Below, in pieces: positions 34,453-44,295 of a stretch of DNA of 64,000 nucleotides. Source of the stretch: Firmicutes bacterium UBA2116 (GTDB lineage Bacteria; Bacillota; Clostridia; Tissierellales; Sedimentibacteraceae). Under the pieces are notes generated by a model that was not told where the DNA came from, made no database searches, and saw only the letters and a list, made by a program, of their open reading frames with translations. Every line of letters begins with the position of its first letter. The stretch's first letter is position 1. Location of the stretch: assembly GCA_002331025.1 (NCBI GenBank), contig DCYG01000033.1, positions 60,277 through 124,276 of the forward strand, read 5' to 3'. Made by a program: the position numbers and the translations under genes.

Positions 34453-35418
34453 ATGGCAAGATATCTTAGAAAAAGAATACTAACCGGAATTCTTATAATT
34501 TTGGTTTCATTGGTCATAAACTTTATGTTGATACATCTGGCTCCGGGTAATCCTATCAGTCTTTTGGCGGGAAAAGATAATCCTTCTCAGGAAATGATTG
34601 ATGCATTAACAGAAAAATACGGATTAAACGATCCGATACATATTCAGTTTATAAGCTATATAAAAACACTGCTGAAAGGGGATCTCGGATATTCCATAAT
34701 GAGCAGCGAGCCTGTAAGTAAGCTTATATTCGAAAAAGTAGGACCAACACTTCTTTTGGCACTGACAAGTATATTATTGGCAGTAATAATCGGAACTGCA
34801 TCGGGAATATTTGCGGCAAGGAAAAGAGGCTCACTGTTTGATGTTACGATGAACGGGTTATCCTATGTATTTGATTCCACACCAAGCTTCTGGCTGGGAC
34901 TTATGCTTATTCTTATATTTGCATCAAAACTTAAAATTTTCCCTACTGCCGGCATGGTGGATTTAAGGGCGCAACATGAGGGATTTGCTAAAGTGATTGA
35001 TATACTGTGGCATTTGACGCTGCCTCTCATAACGGTAACATTGATTCAAATACCATATTATTTCCGTATAGCGAGAGCTTCGGTTATTCAAACTATGTCA
35101 GAAGATTTTATAACAACATTCAGAGCAGCGGGTATGAAGGAAAACAAAATATTCAGTAAATACATATTCAAAAACGCTATACTTCCCACGATAACTGTGT
35201 TTGGTATTAATCTGGCATATGTTATATCAGGGGTTGCAATTATTGAAATAGTGTTTGCATGGCCCGGTATGGGAAGACTGATGATGACGGCAATATCTAA
35301 ACGGGATTATCCGCTTCTCATGGGAATATATCTCATATTATCAGTTTCAATAGCTGTCTGTATGATAGTTGTGGACTTGATTTATGCTGTTATTGATCCA
35401 AGAATAAGATACGATTAG
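34453..35418 (+). CDS. Peptide ABC transporter permease DppB/OppB type
   Basis: A 321-residue permease with six membrane helices. It has the DppB opening RKRILTGILIILVSLVINF, the extracytoplasmic PGNPISLLAGKDNPS, and the ABC contact loop (FRAAGMKENKIFSKYIFKNA, EAA motif). It forms the channel with the DppC-type protein encoded next and is energised by the two ATPases downstream. The start follows AAGGAGCAGAATA. Confidence 0.9.
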   Translation: MARYLRKRILTGILIILVSLVINFMLIHLAPGNPISLLAGKDNPSQEMIDALTEKYGLNDPIHIQFISYIKTLLKGDLGYSIMSSEPVSKLIFEKVGPTLLLALTSILLAVIIGTASGIFAARKRGSLFDVTMNGLSYVFDSTPSFWLGLMLILIFASKLKIFPTAGMVDLRAQHEGFAKVIDILWHLTLPLITVTLIQIPYYFRIARASVIQTMSEDFITTFRAAGMKENKIFSKYIFKNAILPTITVFGINLAYVISGVAIIEIVFAWPGMGRLMMTAISKRDYPLLMGIYLILSVSIAVCMIVVDLIYAVIDPRIRYD

Positions 35419-35437
35419 TCAGAAAGGATTGTGGAAA

Positions 35438-36298
35438 ATGAATAAATCAGGAGATTTTTTTACAAAAATGAAAAGAATGCTTTCCTTGATAAACCAGGTC
35501 AGACAGCTGAAAATAGGCATAATCTTATTGACGATAATTATTTTGCTGGCTCTCTTCGCACCATTGATTGCTACTCATGATCCTTTTTCATTAAATGATG
35601 ATATGGTAAACCCTCCAAGTAAAAACTATCTGCTGGGAACAGACGGCTTGGGCAGAGACATATTCAGCGGAATATTATATGGAGCGCGTACTTCCATAGT
35701 CATAGGAGTTGTGGCTGCATCCATATCCGGAATTGTCGGAACGCTCATAGGCGGTATTTCAGGATTTTATGGCGGAAAAATAGATTCGGTTGTGTCAGAG
35801 ATAATAAATGTGTTTCTGATGATGCCTACATTTTTCCTTATACTCATCATAGTTGCACTGTTTGGTTCAAGCATGTTCAACGTGATGGTAGTTATAGGTA
35901 TAACGACCTGGACCGGAAATGCACGACTTATGAGGGCTCAAGCTCTTTCTCTCAAGCAGAGAACTTTTGTGAAGTCACTGGAAACAATAGGTGAAAGTAA
36001 ATTCAAAACGCTGGTTAAACATATTATCCCTAACGGTATATTTCCCATCATTGCCAATACAACAATGAATATATCAGAGGCCATACTTACAGAATCGGGA
36101 CTTAGTTTTTTAGGGCTTGGTGATCCCAATGTTATGAGCTGGGGGCAAATGGTGTATAACGGAAAATCATATCTGACAAACGGATGGTGGATATCGACAT
36201 TTTCAGGTGCTGCTATTGTACTGACGGTTTTGGCATTTTACTTAATCGGCGACGGGATGAACAACATACTTAGTCCAAAGCTGAACGACAATAAATAG
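35438..36298 (+). CDS. Peptide ABC transporter permease DppC/OppC type
   Basis: A 286-residue permease with an N-terminal OppC region (LALFAPLIATHDPF), then LLGTDGLGRDIFSGILYGARTS, the classic DppC motif, and an EAA loop (ETIGESKFKTLVKHIIPNG). I choose the ATG at 35438 (9 bases after AAAGGA) over an in-frame TTG at 35429. It is 19 bp downstream of the DppB-type gene. It pairs with that protein to form the membrane channel. Confidence 0.9.
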   Translation: MNKSGDFFTKMKRMLSLINQVRQLKIGIILLTIIILLALFAPLIATHDPFSLNDDMVNPPSKNYLLGTDGLGRDIFSGILYGARTSIVIGVVAASISGIVGTLIGGISGFYGGKIDSVVSEIINVFLMMPTFFLILIIVALFGSSMFNVMVVIGITTWTGNARLMRAQALSLKQRTFVKSLETIGESKFKTLVKHIIPNGIFPIIANTTMNISEAILTESGLSFLGLGDPNVMSWGQMVYNGKSYLTNGWWISTFSGAAIVLTVLAFYLIGDGMNNILSPKLNDNK

Positions 36299-36307
36299 GA
36301 GGCTCTT

Positions 36308-37270
36308 ATGGCGTTACTATCAATTAAAAATGAAAATGTTATCTATAAGGTTAAAAATAAAAATATTCATGCTGTCAATAATGTGTCATTTGATATTGAG
36401 CCGCAGGATTCTCTTGGCATAGTAGGAGAATCGGGTTCGGGAAAATCAACCCTTGCATTGTCCATGCTAAGATTGCTCCCTAAAAAGATAGCTGAGGTAA
36501 GCGGCGAGGTAATTTTTGAAGATAAGAATTTACTCACTATAAGTGAAGATGAGCTAAGAGATATAAGGTGGAAGGAAATTTCCGTTGTGTTCCAGAAATC
36601 AATGAATTCACTGAGCCCTATACATAAAATAGGCAGCCAGATGTCAGATATATATATGCTGCATAATAAGACTGCATCCAAGGCAGAAGTAAAAAACAAG
36701 ATGACAGAGCTTCTGGAGTTGGTAAATCTTCCTCCAAGAGTATATACGATGTATCAGCATGAACTGTCGGGCGGTATGATGCAGAGAGTATCCATTGCAC
36801 TGAGTCTTATGCATAATCCCAAGCTCATTATAATGGACGAAGCAACAACCGCTTTGGACGTTATAACTCAGGGTCAGATACTCAATGAGATAAAGGAGCT
36901 TGAGAAAAGGCTTAGCATAGCACGCATAATGATAACTCATGATATGTCTGTAGTGGCAAACACATGCAAAAAAATTGCGGTAATGTATGCGGGATATCTT
37001 GTTGAGTTTGGATATGTAAAGGATGTAATTTCCGATCCGAAGCATCCGTATACTCGGGGACTTCTGAAGTCATTCCCCACATTGAAAGGCGAAAGAGGAG
37101 TGTTGAGAGGTATATCAGGTTCGCTTCCGGACCTGAGCGTTCAGCATGAGGGATGCATATTCGAGAGCAGATGCCCCGAAAGGTCAGGGGTCTGTAATAA
37201 GGAAAAACCCGGGACAGTCATATTGGAAAATGGTCGCATGGTAATGTGCCATTCTGCGGGGAGGAGATAA
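36308..37270 (+). CDS. Peptide ABC transporter ATPase DppD/OppD type
   Basis: A 320-residue ABC ATPase with Walker A GESGSGKST, Q-loop VVFQKSMNSLSP, signature LSGGMMQRVSIALSL, Walker B LIIMDEATTALD and H-loop ITHDMS. A C-terminal oligopeptide-type extension (KHPYTRGLLKSFP, with conserved Cys in CIFESRCPERSGVC) ends it; in related proteins such Cys residues can hold an Fe-S cluster. It powers the transporter with the DppF-type partner, which begins 3 bp later. Confidence 0.92.
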   Translation: MALLSIKNENVIYKVKNKNIHAVNNVSFDIEPQDSLGIVGESGSGKSTLALSMLRLLPKKIAEVSGEVIFEDKNLLTISEDELRDIRWKEISVVFQKSMNSLSPIHKIGSQMSDIYMLHNKTASKAEVKNKMTELLELVNLPPRVYTMYQHELSGGMMQRVSIALSLMHNPKLIIMDEATTALDVITQGQILNEIKELEKRLSIARIMITHDMSVVANTCKKIAVMYAGYLVEFGYVKDVISDPKHPYTRGLLKSFPTLKGERGVLRGISGSLPDLSVQHEGCIFESRCPERSGVCNKEKPGTVILENGRMVMCHSAGRR

Positions 37271-37273
37271 TTA

Positions 37274-38269
37274 ATGGGAGATAATTATACTTTAGAGGTC
37301 AACAACCTGTTCAAGCATTATACACAAAGAATAAAAGGAAACAACAGATTCAGTACGGTTAAGAAAACGGTCAAGGCGGTTGACGGCATAAGCTTCAAAT
37401 TGGAGGCCGGAGAAGTAATGGGTGTCATCGGTGAATCTGGATGCGGCAAGTCAACGCTGGCAAAGCTGCTGACAAAGCTTGAATATCCTACTCAGGGTGA
37501 AATTTTATTTAACGGAGAATCTTCCGATGAAATGATAAAAAAGGACAGGCTCAGGTATAAGAGAACTATTCAGATGGTTTTTCAAAATCCCTTTGATACC
37601 TTTGACCCCAGAAATTCAATAGAGAAAATAATTGTTGAAACATTAAAGATGCATAATATAGGCAAAACACACAGTGATAGAGTATCGACAGCAATCAATG
37701 CAATGGAGAAAATAGGCCTTTCACCCGCAGGGGATTATTTGCACAGATTTCCCCATGAATTATCGGGAGGACAGCTTCAGCGTATTTCAATATTGAGAAC
37801 AATGCTTTTAAAACCGAAATTCCTCATTGCGGATGAACCTGTTTCAATGCTTGATGTTTCTGTAAGAGCAGACATAATTAAAATGCTTCAGGATCTTGTC
37901 AGGAATTCCGATACAGCTTTGATATTCATAAGCCATGACATAAACACCACAAGGTACATATCGGATAAAATAGTTGTAATGTATCTTGGGAGAATAGTTG
38001 AGTCGGGAACAACTGATTATGTATTGCACAACCCTGTGCATCCATATACAAAGACATTGATATCAAATTGTGCATCCATCAACATGGATGAAAAGACAGA
38101 CGTAATAAAAATAGAAGGAGAACCTCCGACTCCCATTGATAATGGGCCGGGATGTTACTTTGCACCGAGATGCTATATGAAAAAGGATATATGCTTTAAG
38201 GAATATCCTGAACAGAAACTTATAGAAGAGAATCATTTTGCTTCATGTCATTTTATTAATAGTAATTGA
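37274..38269 (+). CDS. Peptide ABC transporter ATPase DppF/OppF type
   Basis: A 331-residue ABC ATPase: Walker A GESGCGKST, Q-loop MVFQNPFDTFDP, signature LSGGQLQRISILRTM, Walker B FLIADEPVSMLD, H-loop ISHDI. The oligo_HPY C-terminus (HPYTKTLISNC, CYFAPRCYMKKDIC) is complete. It is the second ATPase of the transporter. The ribosome site GAGGAGATAATTA overlaps the end of the preceding gene. Confidence 0.92.
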   Translation: MGDNYTLEVNNLFKHYTQRIKGNNRFSTVKKTVKAVDGISFKLEAGEVMGVIGESGCGKSTLAKLLTKLEYPTQGEILFNGESSDEMIKKDRLRYKRTIQMVFQNPFDTFDPRNSIEKIIVETLKMHNIGKTHSDRVSTAINAMEKIGLSPAGDYLHRFPHELSGGQLQRISILRTMLLKPKFLIADEPVSMLDVSVRADIIKMLQDLVRNSDTALIFISHDINTTRYISDKIVVMYLGRIVESGTTDYVLHNPVHPYTKTLISNCASINMDEKTDVIKIEGEPPTPIDNGPGCYFAPRCYMKKDICFKEYPEQKLIEENHFASCHFINSN

Positions 38270-38343
38270 TTTATTAATACCGAACAGAAAACTATTAAGT
38301 TTTCCAATATACTTATTCCAATATATTAAATTAGGAGGAGAAA

Positions 38344-39951
38344 ATGAAAAAATTATCTTTATTATTGGCAGTCTGTCTTATCTTGGGAATGATTGTTGGG
38401 TGCAACAGTGCAGATGCGGGAAAAGAAGTGCCTGATGGCGGTCAGGTATCTGAAGGTAACTCGTCAGGTACACCTAAAAAAGGCGGAACATTGATAGTGG
38501 GAATGACGGGAGACCCTTCGACCTACAATCCAGACTATCAGGCAGACGGTTACTTACAGCCGATTTCGGAAAATATTTTTAACAGATTGATTAAAGTAAC
38601 CAATAAGCAAGAGGTTGTGCCTGATCTGGCTAAGAGTTATAAGGTATCTGAGGATGGAAAAGAAATAACATTTTACCTGAATGAAAATGTAAAGTGGCAT
38701 GACGGAGCACCATTTTCATCTGCAGATGTAAAGTTTACATTTGATACAATTATTAAGGAGGGCGGACAGCTTGCAGGTTCGCTGACATCTGTGGAAGAAA
38801 TAACGACACCTGATGATAATACTGTAGTGTTTAAGCTGAAAAATAATGACTCATCACTTATAGGATATCTGGCATGGGATGCATGCTACATCATGCCCAA
38901 GCACATTTACGAAGGTACTGACTGGAGTGAAAATCCCGCAAACCAAAATCCTATAGGAACAGGACCGTTCAAATTTGTCAAACACGAAAAGGGAGTCAGT
39001 GTTACACTTGAGAGGAATGATGAATACTGGGGTGATACAGCATATCTTGACAAGGTTGTATTTTCAATAATACCTGATGCCAATACGGCAGTACAGGCCT
39101 TATACAACAAGGAGCTTGATATACTTGGGGTAGAACCGCCGCTGTCAGAAGCACAAAGCTTTGAAGCTGATTCTGACATTAAGGTAGGTAAACAATACTG
39201 GCCATCACGATATTACATGTTCTTTAATGTAAAAGACAGCATATTTAAGGATGCTAAGCTGAGACAAGCAGTTTCACTTGGAATTGACAAAGACGACATA
39301 ATAAGAAAAGCTATGAAGGGTATCGGAGAAAAATCCAATACGGCGATGACACCAATGTATGATTGGGCTTTAAATACAACGGATGTATTCCCGGAAAGGG
39401 ATGTTGAAAAGGCAGAAAAATTAATTGAAGATGCCGGCTATGCGAAAAATTCAAACGGGATGTATTTTGAAACTACAATAGATGTATTCAACATTGAGCC
39501 GTTCACTGACATTGCAGTAATAATAAGGGATAATTTAAAAGATATAGGGATTGATGTCAAAATCAATATGATGGAAGAAGCTGCCTGGGACGAAAAGATA
39601 TGGTACGGAAGAAATTATGATGTATCGTTGCTCGCTGGATATCAAGGACCTGACCCCGGAGCACTGACTACAAGATTTTCTACGGGAGCTCTCATTAACC
39701 TGATGGGTTATTCCAATCCGAAGCTTGATGAGGCTTTAGAGAAAGGAGCATCATATGTAAGCGAAGAAGACAGGGCACCATATTATATAGAAGCACAGAA
39801 ATATATAGTTGAGGACGTTCCTGTTGTGCCTATATCAGAATATATTTCTATAGCACCATATCAATCATACATTGTGGGACATCCGACTTCAGAAGAAGCT
39901 ATAGACAAAACAGGATTCCATGAATACACATATGTCTGGATAAACAAATAG
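38344..39951 (+). CDS. Peptide-binding lipoprotein (SBP family 5)
   Basis: A 535-residue extracytoplasmic solute-binding protein. A lipoprotein signal (MKKLSLLLAVCLILGMIVGC) puts the lipidated Cys at residue 20, and a Gly/Ser-rich linker follows. The body is of the DppA/OppA type (GGTLIVGMTGDPSTYNPD, DGAPFSSADVKFTFDT, NPIGTGPFKF). It delivers peptides to the transporter encoded just upstream. A stable hairpin follows the stop and may raise its mRNA level relative to the next gene. Confidence 0.92.
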   Translation: MKKLSLLLAVCLILGMIVGCNSADAGKEVPDGGQVSEGNSSGTPKKGGTLIVGMTGDPSTYNPDYQADGYLQPISENIFNRLIKVTNKQEVVPDLAKSYKVSEDGKEITFYLNENVKWHDGAPFSSADVKFTFDTIIKEGGQLAGSLTSVEEITTPDDNTVVFKLKNNDSSLIGYLAWDACYIMPKHIYEGTDWSENPANQNPIGTGPFKFVKHEKGVSVTLERNDEYWGDTAYLDKVVFSIIPDANTAVQALYNKELDILGVEPPLSEAQSFEADSDIKVGKQYWPSRYYMFFNVKDSIFKDAKLRQAVSLGIDKDDIIRKAMKGIGEKSNTAMTPMYDWALNTTDVFPERDVEKAEKLIEDAGYAKNSNGMYFETTIDVFNIEPFTDIAVIIRDNLKDIGIDVKINMMEEAAWDEKIWYGRNYDVSLLAGYQGPDPGALTTRFSTGALINLMGYSNPKLDEALEKGASYVSEEDRAPYYIEAQKYIVEDVPVVPISEYISIAPYQSYIVGHPTSEEAIDKTGFHEYTYVWINK

Positions 39952-39960
39952 CCAGATACA

Positions 39961-39989
39961 TTACTGCCCGTACTAACTGCGGGCAGTAA
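39961..39989 (+). other. mRNA hairpin after the peptide-binding protein gene
   Basis: TTACTGCCCG (39961-39970) pairs perfectly with CGGGCAGTAA (39980-39989). No T-tract follows, so this is more likely a 3'-end stabiliser or partial processing site than a full terminator. Confidence 0.6.
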
Positions 39990-40015
39990 TCAACAGAATA
40001 CATCGGAGGTAAAGC

Positions 40016-41425
40016 GTGAATATAAGTAAAATAATTGATAATGTTCCGGATTATAAGGTGTTTTTAACGGTGGGCGAGCTGGACGAAAGCACCATGCGTC
40101 TTCAAAGCAAATATCCGGATGTTGTGGAGGTTTTCGAAGCGGGGAAGTCAAGAGAAAATCACAGCATACTATGCCTTAAGATAGGCAGCGGAGGCAAAAA
40201 TGCCTTTTGCTTCGCATGCCCTCACCCAAATGAGCCCATAGGGGCCATGACGTTGGAATATTTATCATGGGCATTGGCTGAGGATGATGAATTCAGACAA
40301 TCGACAGGATATACATGGTACATAATAAAATGTGTTGATCCTGACGGAACAAAATTAAACGAAAAATGGTTTAAGGGTCCATTCACTATTTATAATTATA
40401 TGAAAGATTATTTCAGACCAGGAAGCGAACAACAGGTTGAATGGACATTCCCAATAGACTATAAAAATCTGCATTTTAATGAGCCCATGCCCGAAACAAA
40501 AGCGATAATGGGTGTCATAGAAAAAACGAGACCGGAGTTCATGTATTCGTTGCATAATGGCGGTCTGTGCGGAGCATATTGGTACATAACTCACGAATAT
40601 AAAGACATATATGATGAACTGAGAGAGACTGCATTAAAAAACGGAGTTGCACTGCAGCTCGGAGAGCCTGAAAGTCCTGCGTGTATAGAGTTTTCCGATG
40701 CAATATATAAAATGTCGGGAATATCCGAAGATTATGATTATTTGGAAAAATACTCGGGCAAGAATCCTGAAAAGTCATGTTACGGCGGTACAAGCAGTTC
40801 TGATTATGCTTTAAGATTTAATGATTGTGTGTCTCTGATGACCGAACTGCCGTATTTTTCAGATGACAGAATAGCAGACTCCTCGATTACAAATATAACC
40901 AGAAGGCAGTCCATAGAAGATAAACTAAAAAATACTGTCGAGCATTACAGAGGACTTGATAGAGAATTAAGCAAGGTAAGGAAGTATATTGCTCCGGATA
41001 ATCCTTTCACTTTGCTTGTAGAACAGATTATATCAGAAATAGATTCCTCTGTTGAAGCCCAGAAGAAATGGTCTGATGACCCTAAATTTGAAAGACCTGC
41101 GAAGTCGTCGGAAGTATTTGACAATGATCTGGTGAGCAAATTTTATAACAGTCTTTCAACAAGCCTTTGTGCGAGGGCTTGCCAACAGGAGCTGGATAAG
41201 CTGAAAAAAGAGGGATGTAAAGACGATGAAGCACTCTGTCTGTTGGAAGAAGTATATGAGGTATTGTCAGACAACCTGAAGAATGAATGTGAATATCTTG
41301 AAAATAAATTGAATTATAAGGTTGTACCAATACGTGATCTTGTTCGGATTCAAATAGAATGCGGATTAATCGTTGCGCGACGCAGACAAAAAAAAGAATA
41401 TACCAATACAGCCCCTCAATATTGA
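40016..41425 (+). CDS. M14-family zinc carboxypeptidase
   Basis: A 469-residue cytoplasmic-looking protein (no signal peptide). FACPHPNEPIG gives the HxxE zinc pair, and YSLHNGGLCGAYW gives the third zinc His. Later stretches (LMTELPYFSDD) carry the likely catalytic Glu. M14 enzymes remove C-terminal residues from peptides. The gene uses a GTG start after ATCGGAGGTAAAGC. Its stop codon lies inside a perfect 32-bp palindrome. Being last in the uptake operon, it probably degrades imported peptides. Confidence 0.82.
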   Translation: MNISKIIDNVPDYKVFLTVGELDESTMRLQSKYPDVVEVFEAGKSRENHSILCLKIGSGGKNAFCFACPHPNEPIGAMTLEYLSWALAEDDEFRQSTGYTWYIIKCVDPDGTKLNEKWFKGPFTIYNYMKDYFRPGSEQQVEWTFPIDYKNLHFNEPMPETKAIMGVIEKTRPEFMYSLHNGGLCGAYWYITHEYKDIYDELRETALKNGVALQLGEPESPACIEFSDAIYKMSGISEDYDYLEKYSGKNPEKSCYGGTSSSDYALRFNDCVSLMTELPYFSDDRIADSSITNITRRQSIEDKLKNTVEHYRGLDRELSKVRKYIAPDNPFTLLVEQIISEIDSSVEAQKKWSDDPKFERPAKSSEVFDNDLVSKFYNSLSTSLCARACQQELDKLKKEGCKDDEALCLLEEVYEVLSDNLKNECEYLENKLNYKVVPIRDLVRIQIECGLIVARRRQKKEYTNTAPQY

Positions 41426-41436
41426 GGGGCTGTATT
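41405..41436. terminator. Perfect 32-bp palindrome at the end of the peptide operon
   Basis: Two 16-bp arms without a loop (AATACAGCCCCTCAAT and its exact complement) contain the stop codon of the carboxypeptidase gene at 41423-41425. There is no T-run. It can act as a weak terminator or mRNA-end stabiliser. Confidence 0.65.
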
Positions 41437-41663
41437 ACGAATTAATCTATAAGCATGAAAAGCTGCTTATATCAGGCTGAAAATTACCTATTGTTTAGAA
41501 TATATGCATATATCCATATAAGGAGGATACCCTTCCTTGGACGATAAATTTATACTAATGTGTTCATGGGGAGGTATTAATACTGTTCAGTGTCCGGGGA
41601 AAAATAATATAAGTTTGTGATAAAGGAAAAGGGATATAATTAAGTTGAGTATACGAAAAGTAC

Positions 41664-41692
41664 ACAGTTGCACTTTTATGCAGCTGTTTTTG
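41664..41692 (+). terminator. Intrinsic terminator before the XRE gene
   Basis: ACAGTTGCA (41664-41672) pairs with TGCAGCTGT (41679-41687, one G-U) followed by TTTTTG. It closes transcription from the left. The preceding 220 bp hold no recognisable gene, only a 27-codon frame from TTG 41538 behind AAGGAGG. Confidence 0.75.
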
Positions 41693-41703
41693 TATGTAAC
41701 GGA

Positions 41704-41943
41704 TTAATCATTATCAGTAATATCTTGAAAAAATTCAGAATCAAAAAAGTCTTTCATGTCTATTTTTAAGCCAAAACAAATGTAGTATATAGTTTTAATT
41801 GTTGGATTTTTACTCTTGCCATATACAATATCATTTAAGGTTGATTGCGTGATGCCAGATATCGTTGAAAGCTTATTTATCGTGATATTATTATCTTTGC
41901 ATAGTTGAAGTATTCTTTGAGAAATCGCTTTTTTAATAGTCAT
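41704..41943 (-). CDS. Small XRE-family (Cro/CI-type) regulator
   Basis: A 79-residue single HTH_3 domain: AISQRILQLCKDNNITINKLS, the recognition helix in GITQSTLNDIVYG, then KNPTIKTIYYICFGLKI. Such minimal XRE proteins regulate nearby genes or mobile elements. It is divergent from the SLOG gene, and the 160-bp gap between them would hold both promoters. The target is unknown. Confidence 0.85.
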   Translation of the reverse strand: MTIKKAISQRILQLCKDNNITINKLSTISGITQSTLNDIVYGKSKNPTIKTIYYICFGLKIDMKDFFDSEFFQDITDND

Positions 41944-42104
41944 AGTTCACATCCCTTAATTTTTACTAAGAGTATAGCAGAATATTAACAAAATAATTAC
42001 CGATACATCGTTGATAAAAATTACGGTGGATATTATAATGATTAACGATATGGCGTTAATAATTATTTTATGAATATTTTTTTTATTTATGCGAGAGAGA
42101 GACA

Positions 42105-42668
42105 ATGATGGATAGAAATAAAACTCTTTGCTTTATTGGGCATAGAACCGAAAAATTGCCTAAAAGCAGAAATGAATTTAATTTAATAATACAAAGCTTG
42201 ATTTATGAAATAAATAAAGCTATATCAGAAGGCTATGATACATTTATGTTTGGTGCCTGTTATGGATTTGACATAATTTGTGCAGAGCAGGTTTTAATAC
42301 GAAAACAAATAGTCAGGCTTACAGATCCTATTAGTATAAATCTTATTGCGGTTGTACCATTCGAAGAACAATCAGCAAAGTGGAAGGAAAAAGATAGGGA
42401 AAAATATTTTAATGTTTTATCCAGATGTGATGATGTAATAACTTTAAATAGACATTATCATAGTGAAAGTTATAATGAAAGAAGCAGGTACATGGTTGAT
42501 AATAGCAGCAGGCTGGTGTGTTATTATGACGGAAGCAGCGGCAGAACAAAACATGCTGTTGAATATGCAGAAAATGAGTTGATACAGATAATAAATTTAT
42601 GTAATTCGTATGATGATATTATACTAAAAAAGAAAAAGCATAAAAGCTTAATGAGCCCGATGTGGTAA
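42105..42668 (+). CDS. SLOG-domain protein (DUF1273/YpsA-like)
   Basis: A 187-residue Rossmann-type protein: CFIGHRTEKLP at the start, EGYDTFMFGACYGFDIICAEQVL in the middle, and later NERSRYMVDNSSRLVCYYDGSSGRTKHAVEYA. This matches the DUF1273/YpsA SLOG group, thought to bind nucleotide-derived ligands such as NAD derivatives. The function is unknown. Two adjacent ATGs (42105, 42108) are possible starts behind GAGAGAGAG, a weak ribosome site. Confidence 0.82.
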   Translation: MMDRNKTLCFIGHRTEKLPKSRNEFNLIIQSLIYEINKAISEGYDTFMFGACYGFDIICAEQVLIRKQIVRLTDPISINLIAVVPFEEQSAKWKEKDREKYFNVLSRCDDVITLNRHYHSESYNERSRYMVDNSSRLVCYYDGSSGRTKHAVEYAENELIQIINLCNSYDDIILKKKKHKSLMSPMW

Positions 42669-42687
42669 AGGCATATAGTGATTGTTA

Positions 42688-42722
42688 AAAAAATTCCAAA
42701 ATAGATTACCTTGGGATTTTTT
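42688..42722 (+). terminator. Terminator after the SLOG gene
   Basis: AAAAAATTCC pairs with GGGATTTTTT around a loop of about 15 nt and runs on into T-rich sequence. The 165 bp beyond it up to the next gene contain no further frame, only AT-rich leader. Confidence 0.65.
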
Positions 42723-42887
42723 TATTTAATAAAAATTGAGTTGAACAGAGAAAGGATTTTAAACTCGGTTATTATGATATATTAATAGATATATTATATT
42801 TTATAATAATAAATGGTAATATGTATATAAGGTGGTATAATATATAAAGAATTGTTTTTTTATATGTTTGGGGCAGGTGAATAAAAT

Positions 42888-44228
42888 ATGAATGAAAGTA
42901 ATCGTATTGAATTAAAAAAAGAGTTGAATGATAGTTTAGAAAAAGAAATTGTGGGATTTTTGAATTATAATGAAGGCGGAGAATTATATATTGGAATTGA
43001 CGATAATAGTAACGTTGTTGGTGTTGAGAATTCGGATGATATACAAAAAAGAGTTGTGGATAGAGTAAAAGAGAATATTTACCCTTCTACAATGGGATTG
43101 TTTGATGTAACAACACTTAAGAAGGAAGGAAAAGATATTATAAAAGTTGTAATATCAAGTGGACCTGAAAAACCATATTATATCAGAAAATATGGAATGT
43201 CTCCGAAAGGATGTCTTATAAGAGTAGGTACAACAGTTCAGCAGATGACTAAGGAAATGATAGACACTTTATACTCTAAACGTATAAGAAATTCTTTAGG
43301 TAGGCTTATTTCACCAAGACAAGATTTAACATTTAAACAGCTTAAGATTTATTATGAAGAAAGCGGATACGATTTAAATGATAAATTTTTGAATAATTTG
43401 GAGTTATATACTGAAGATAATAAGCTGAATTATGCTGCGTATTTATTGGCTGATGAAAATGGTATATCAATGAAGGTAGCAAAGTATTCGGGAGTTGATA
43501 AAGTAGATTTAATTGAGAATGCTGAATATGGATATTGCTCATTGATAAAATCAACTAATAATATTCTTAGTAAATTGGATATTGAAAATATTACAAAAGC
43601 GGAGATTACATCAACGATTAGAAAAGAAAAACGTATTGTTGATTCTGCTGCATTAAGAGAAGCTGTTATAAATGCAATTGTTCATAATGATTATTCTAAT
43701 GGAATACCTCCGGTTTTTGAGATATTTTCAGATAAGATTGTTATAACATCTTCGGGTGGATTACCACAAGAATTAAACCAAGAAGAATTTTTCGAAGGAA
43801 TTTCTGCTCCAAGAAACAAGGAGTTGATGAGAGTATTTAAGGATGTAAAGTTAGTTGAGCAACTTGGTTCCGGAGTACAGAGAATATTAAAAGTATACGA
43901 CAGAAGTATATTTAAGTTTAGTCCGAATTTTTTAAAGGTTAGCTTTCCTATAAATAATGCCGGGATAAATGCCGGGATAAATGCCGGGATAAATGCCGGG
44001 ATAAATGCCGGGATAAATATCGATTATAAGAAAATAAAGTTAAATAGTACACAAGAAAAGATTATTGAGCTTATTAATCAAAATAAATATACTACTCAAG
44101 AAGATATGAGTGAAAAATTAAATAAAAATATTAGAACAATACAACGAAATATTAAAAAATTACAGATAGAAAAGATAGTAGAACGAGTGGGTACAAATAA
44201 AGATGGATATTGGAAGATAACTGAATAA
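42888..44228 (+). CDS. AlbA_2/GHKL ATP-binding protein with winged-helix C-terminus
   Basis: A 446-residue protein. The N-terminal AlbA_2 (Schlafen-like) domain (RIELKKELNDS, NYNEGGELYIGIDDNSNVVGV) is followed by a GHKL ATPase-like domain (ALREAVINAIVHNDYSN, FSDKIVITSSGGLP, EQLGSGVQRI) and a C-terminal winged helix (TTQEDMSEKLNKNIRTIQRNIKKL). Between the last two, residues near 357-377 are five exact NAGI repeats. These proteins are often called RecG-like regulators; their function is poorly known. The ATG at 42888 follows GGGGCAGGTG. Confidence 0.85.
   Translation: MNESNRIELKKELNDSLEKEIVGFLNYNEGGELYIGIDDNSNVVGVENSDDIQKRVVDRVKENIYPSTMGLFDVTTLKKEGKDIIKVVISSGPEKPYYIRKYGMSPKGCLIRVGTTVQQMTKEMIDTLYSKRIRNSLGRLISPRQDLTFKQLKIYYEESGYDLNDKFLNNLELYTEDNKLNYAAYLLADENGISMKVAKYSGVDKVDLIENAEYGYCSLIKSTNNILSKLDIENITKAEITSTIRKEKRIVDSAALREAVINAIVHNDYSNGIPPVFEIFSDKIVITSSGGLPQELNQEEFFEGISAPRNKELMRVFKDVKLVEQLGSGVQRILKVYDRSIFKFSPNFLKVSFPINNAGINAGINAGINAGINAGINIDYKKIKLNSTQEKIIELINQNKYTTQEDMSEKLNKNIRTIQRNIKKLQIEKIVERVGTNKDGYWKITE
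43956..44015 (+). repeat. Five exact 12-bp tandem repeats in a coding region
   Basis: The unit AATGCCGGGATA occurs five times without a mismatch, encoding (NAGI)5 in the linker before the winged-helix domain. Copy-number change keeps the reading frame. The GC content of the unit is clearly above that of the surrounding gene. Confidence 0.95.
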
Positions 44229-44295
44229 ATGGAATGTGTAGCAGATAATGATATTTAGATTTAAATTTTAGGAGTATTTGAAAAGAGGTACTTTA

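Noticed and set aside
43956..44015. The 12-bp repeat array as a CRISPR-like or recombination array
   Set aside because: There are no spacers; the repeats are contiguous and in frame within a coding region.
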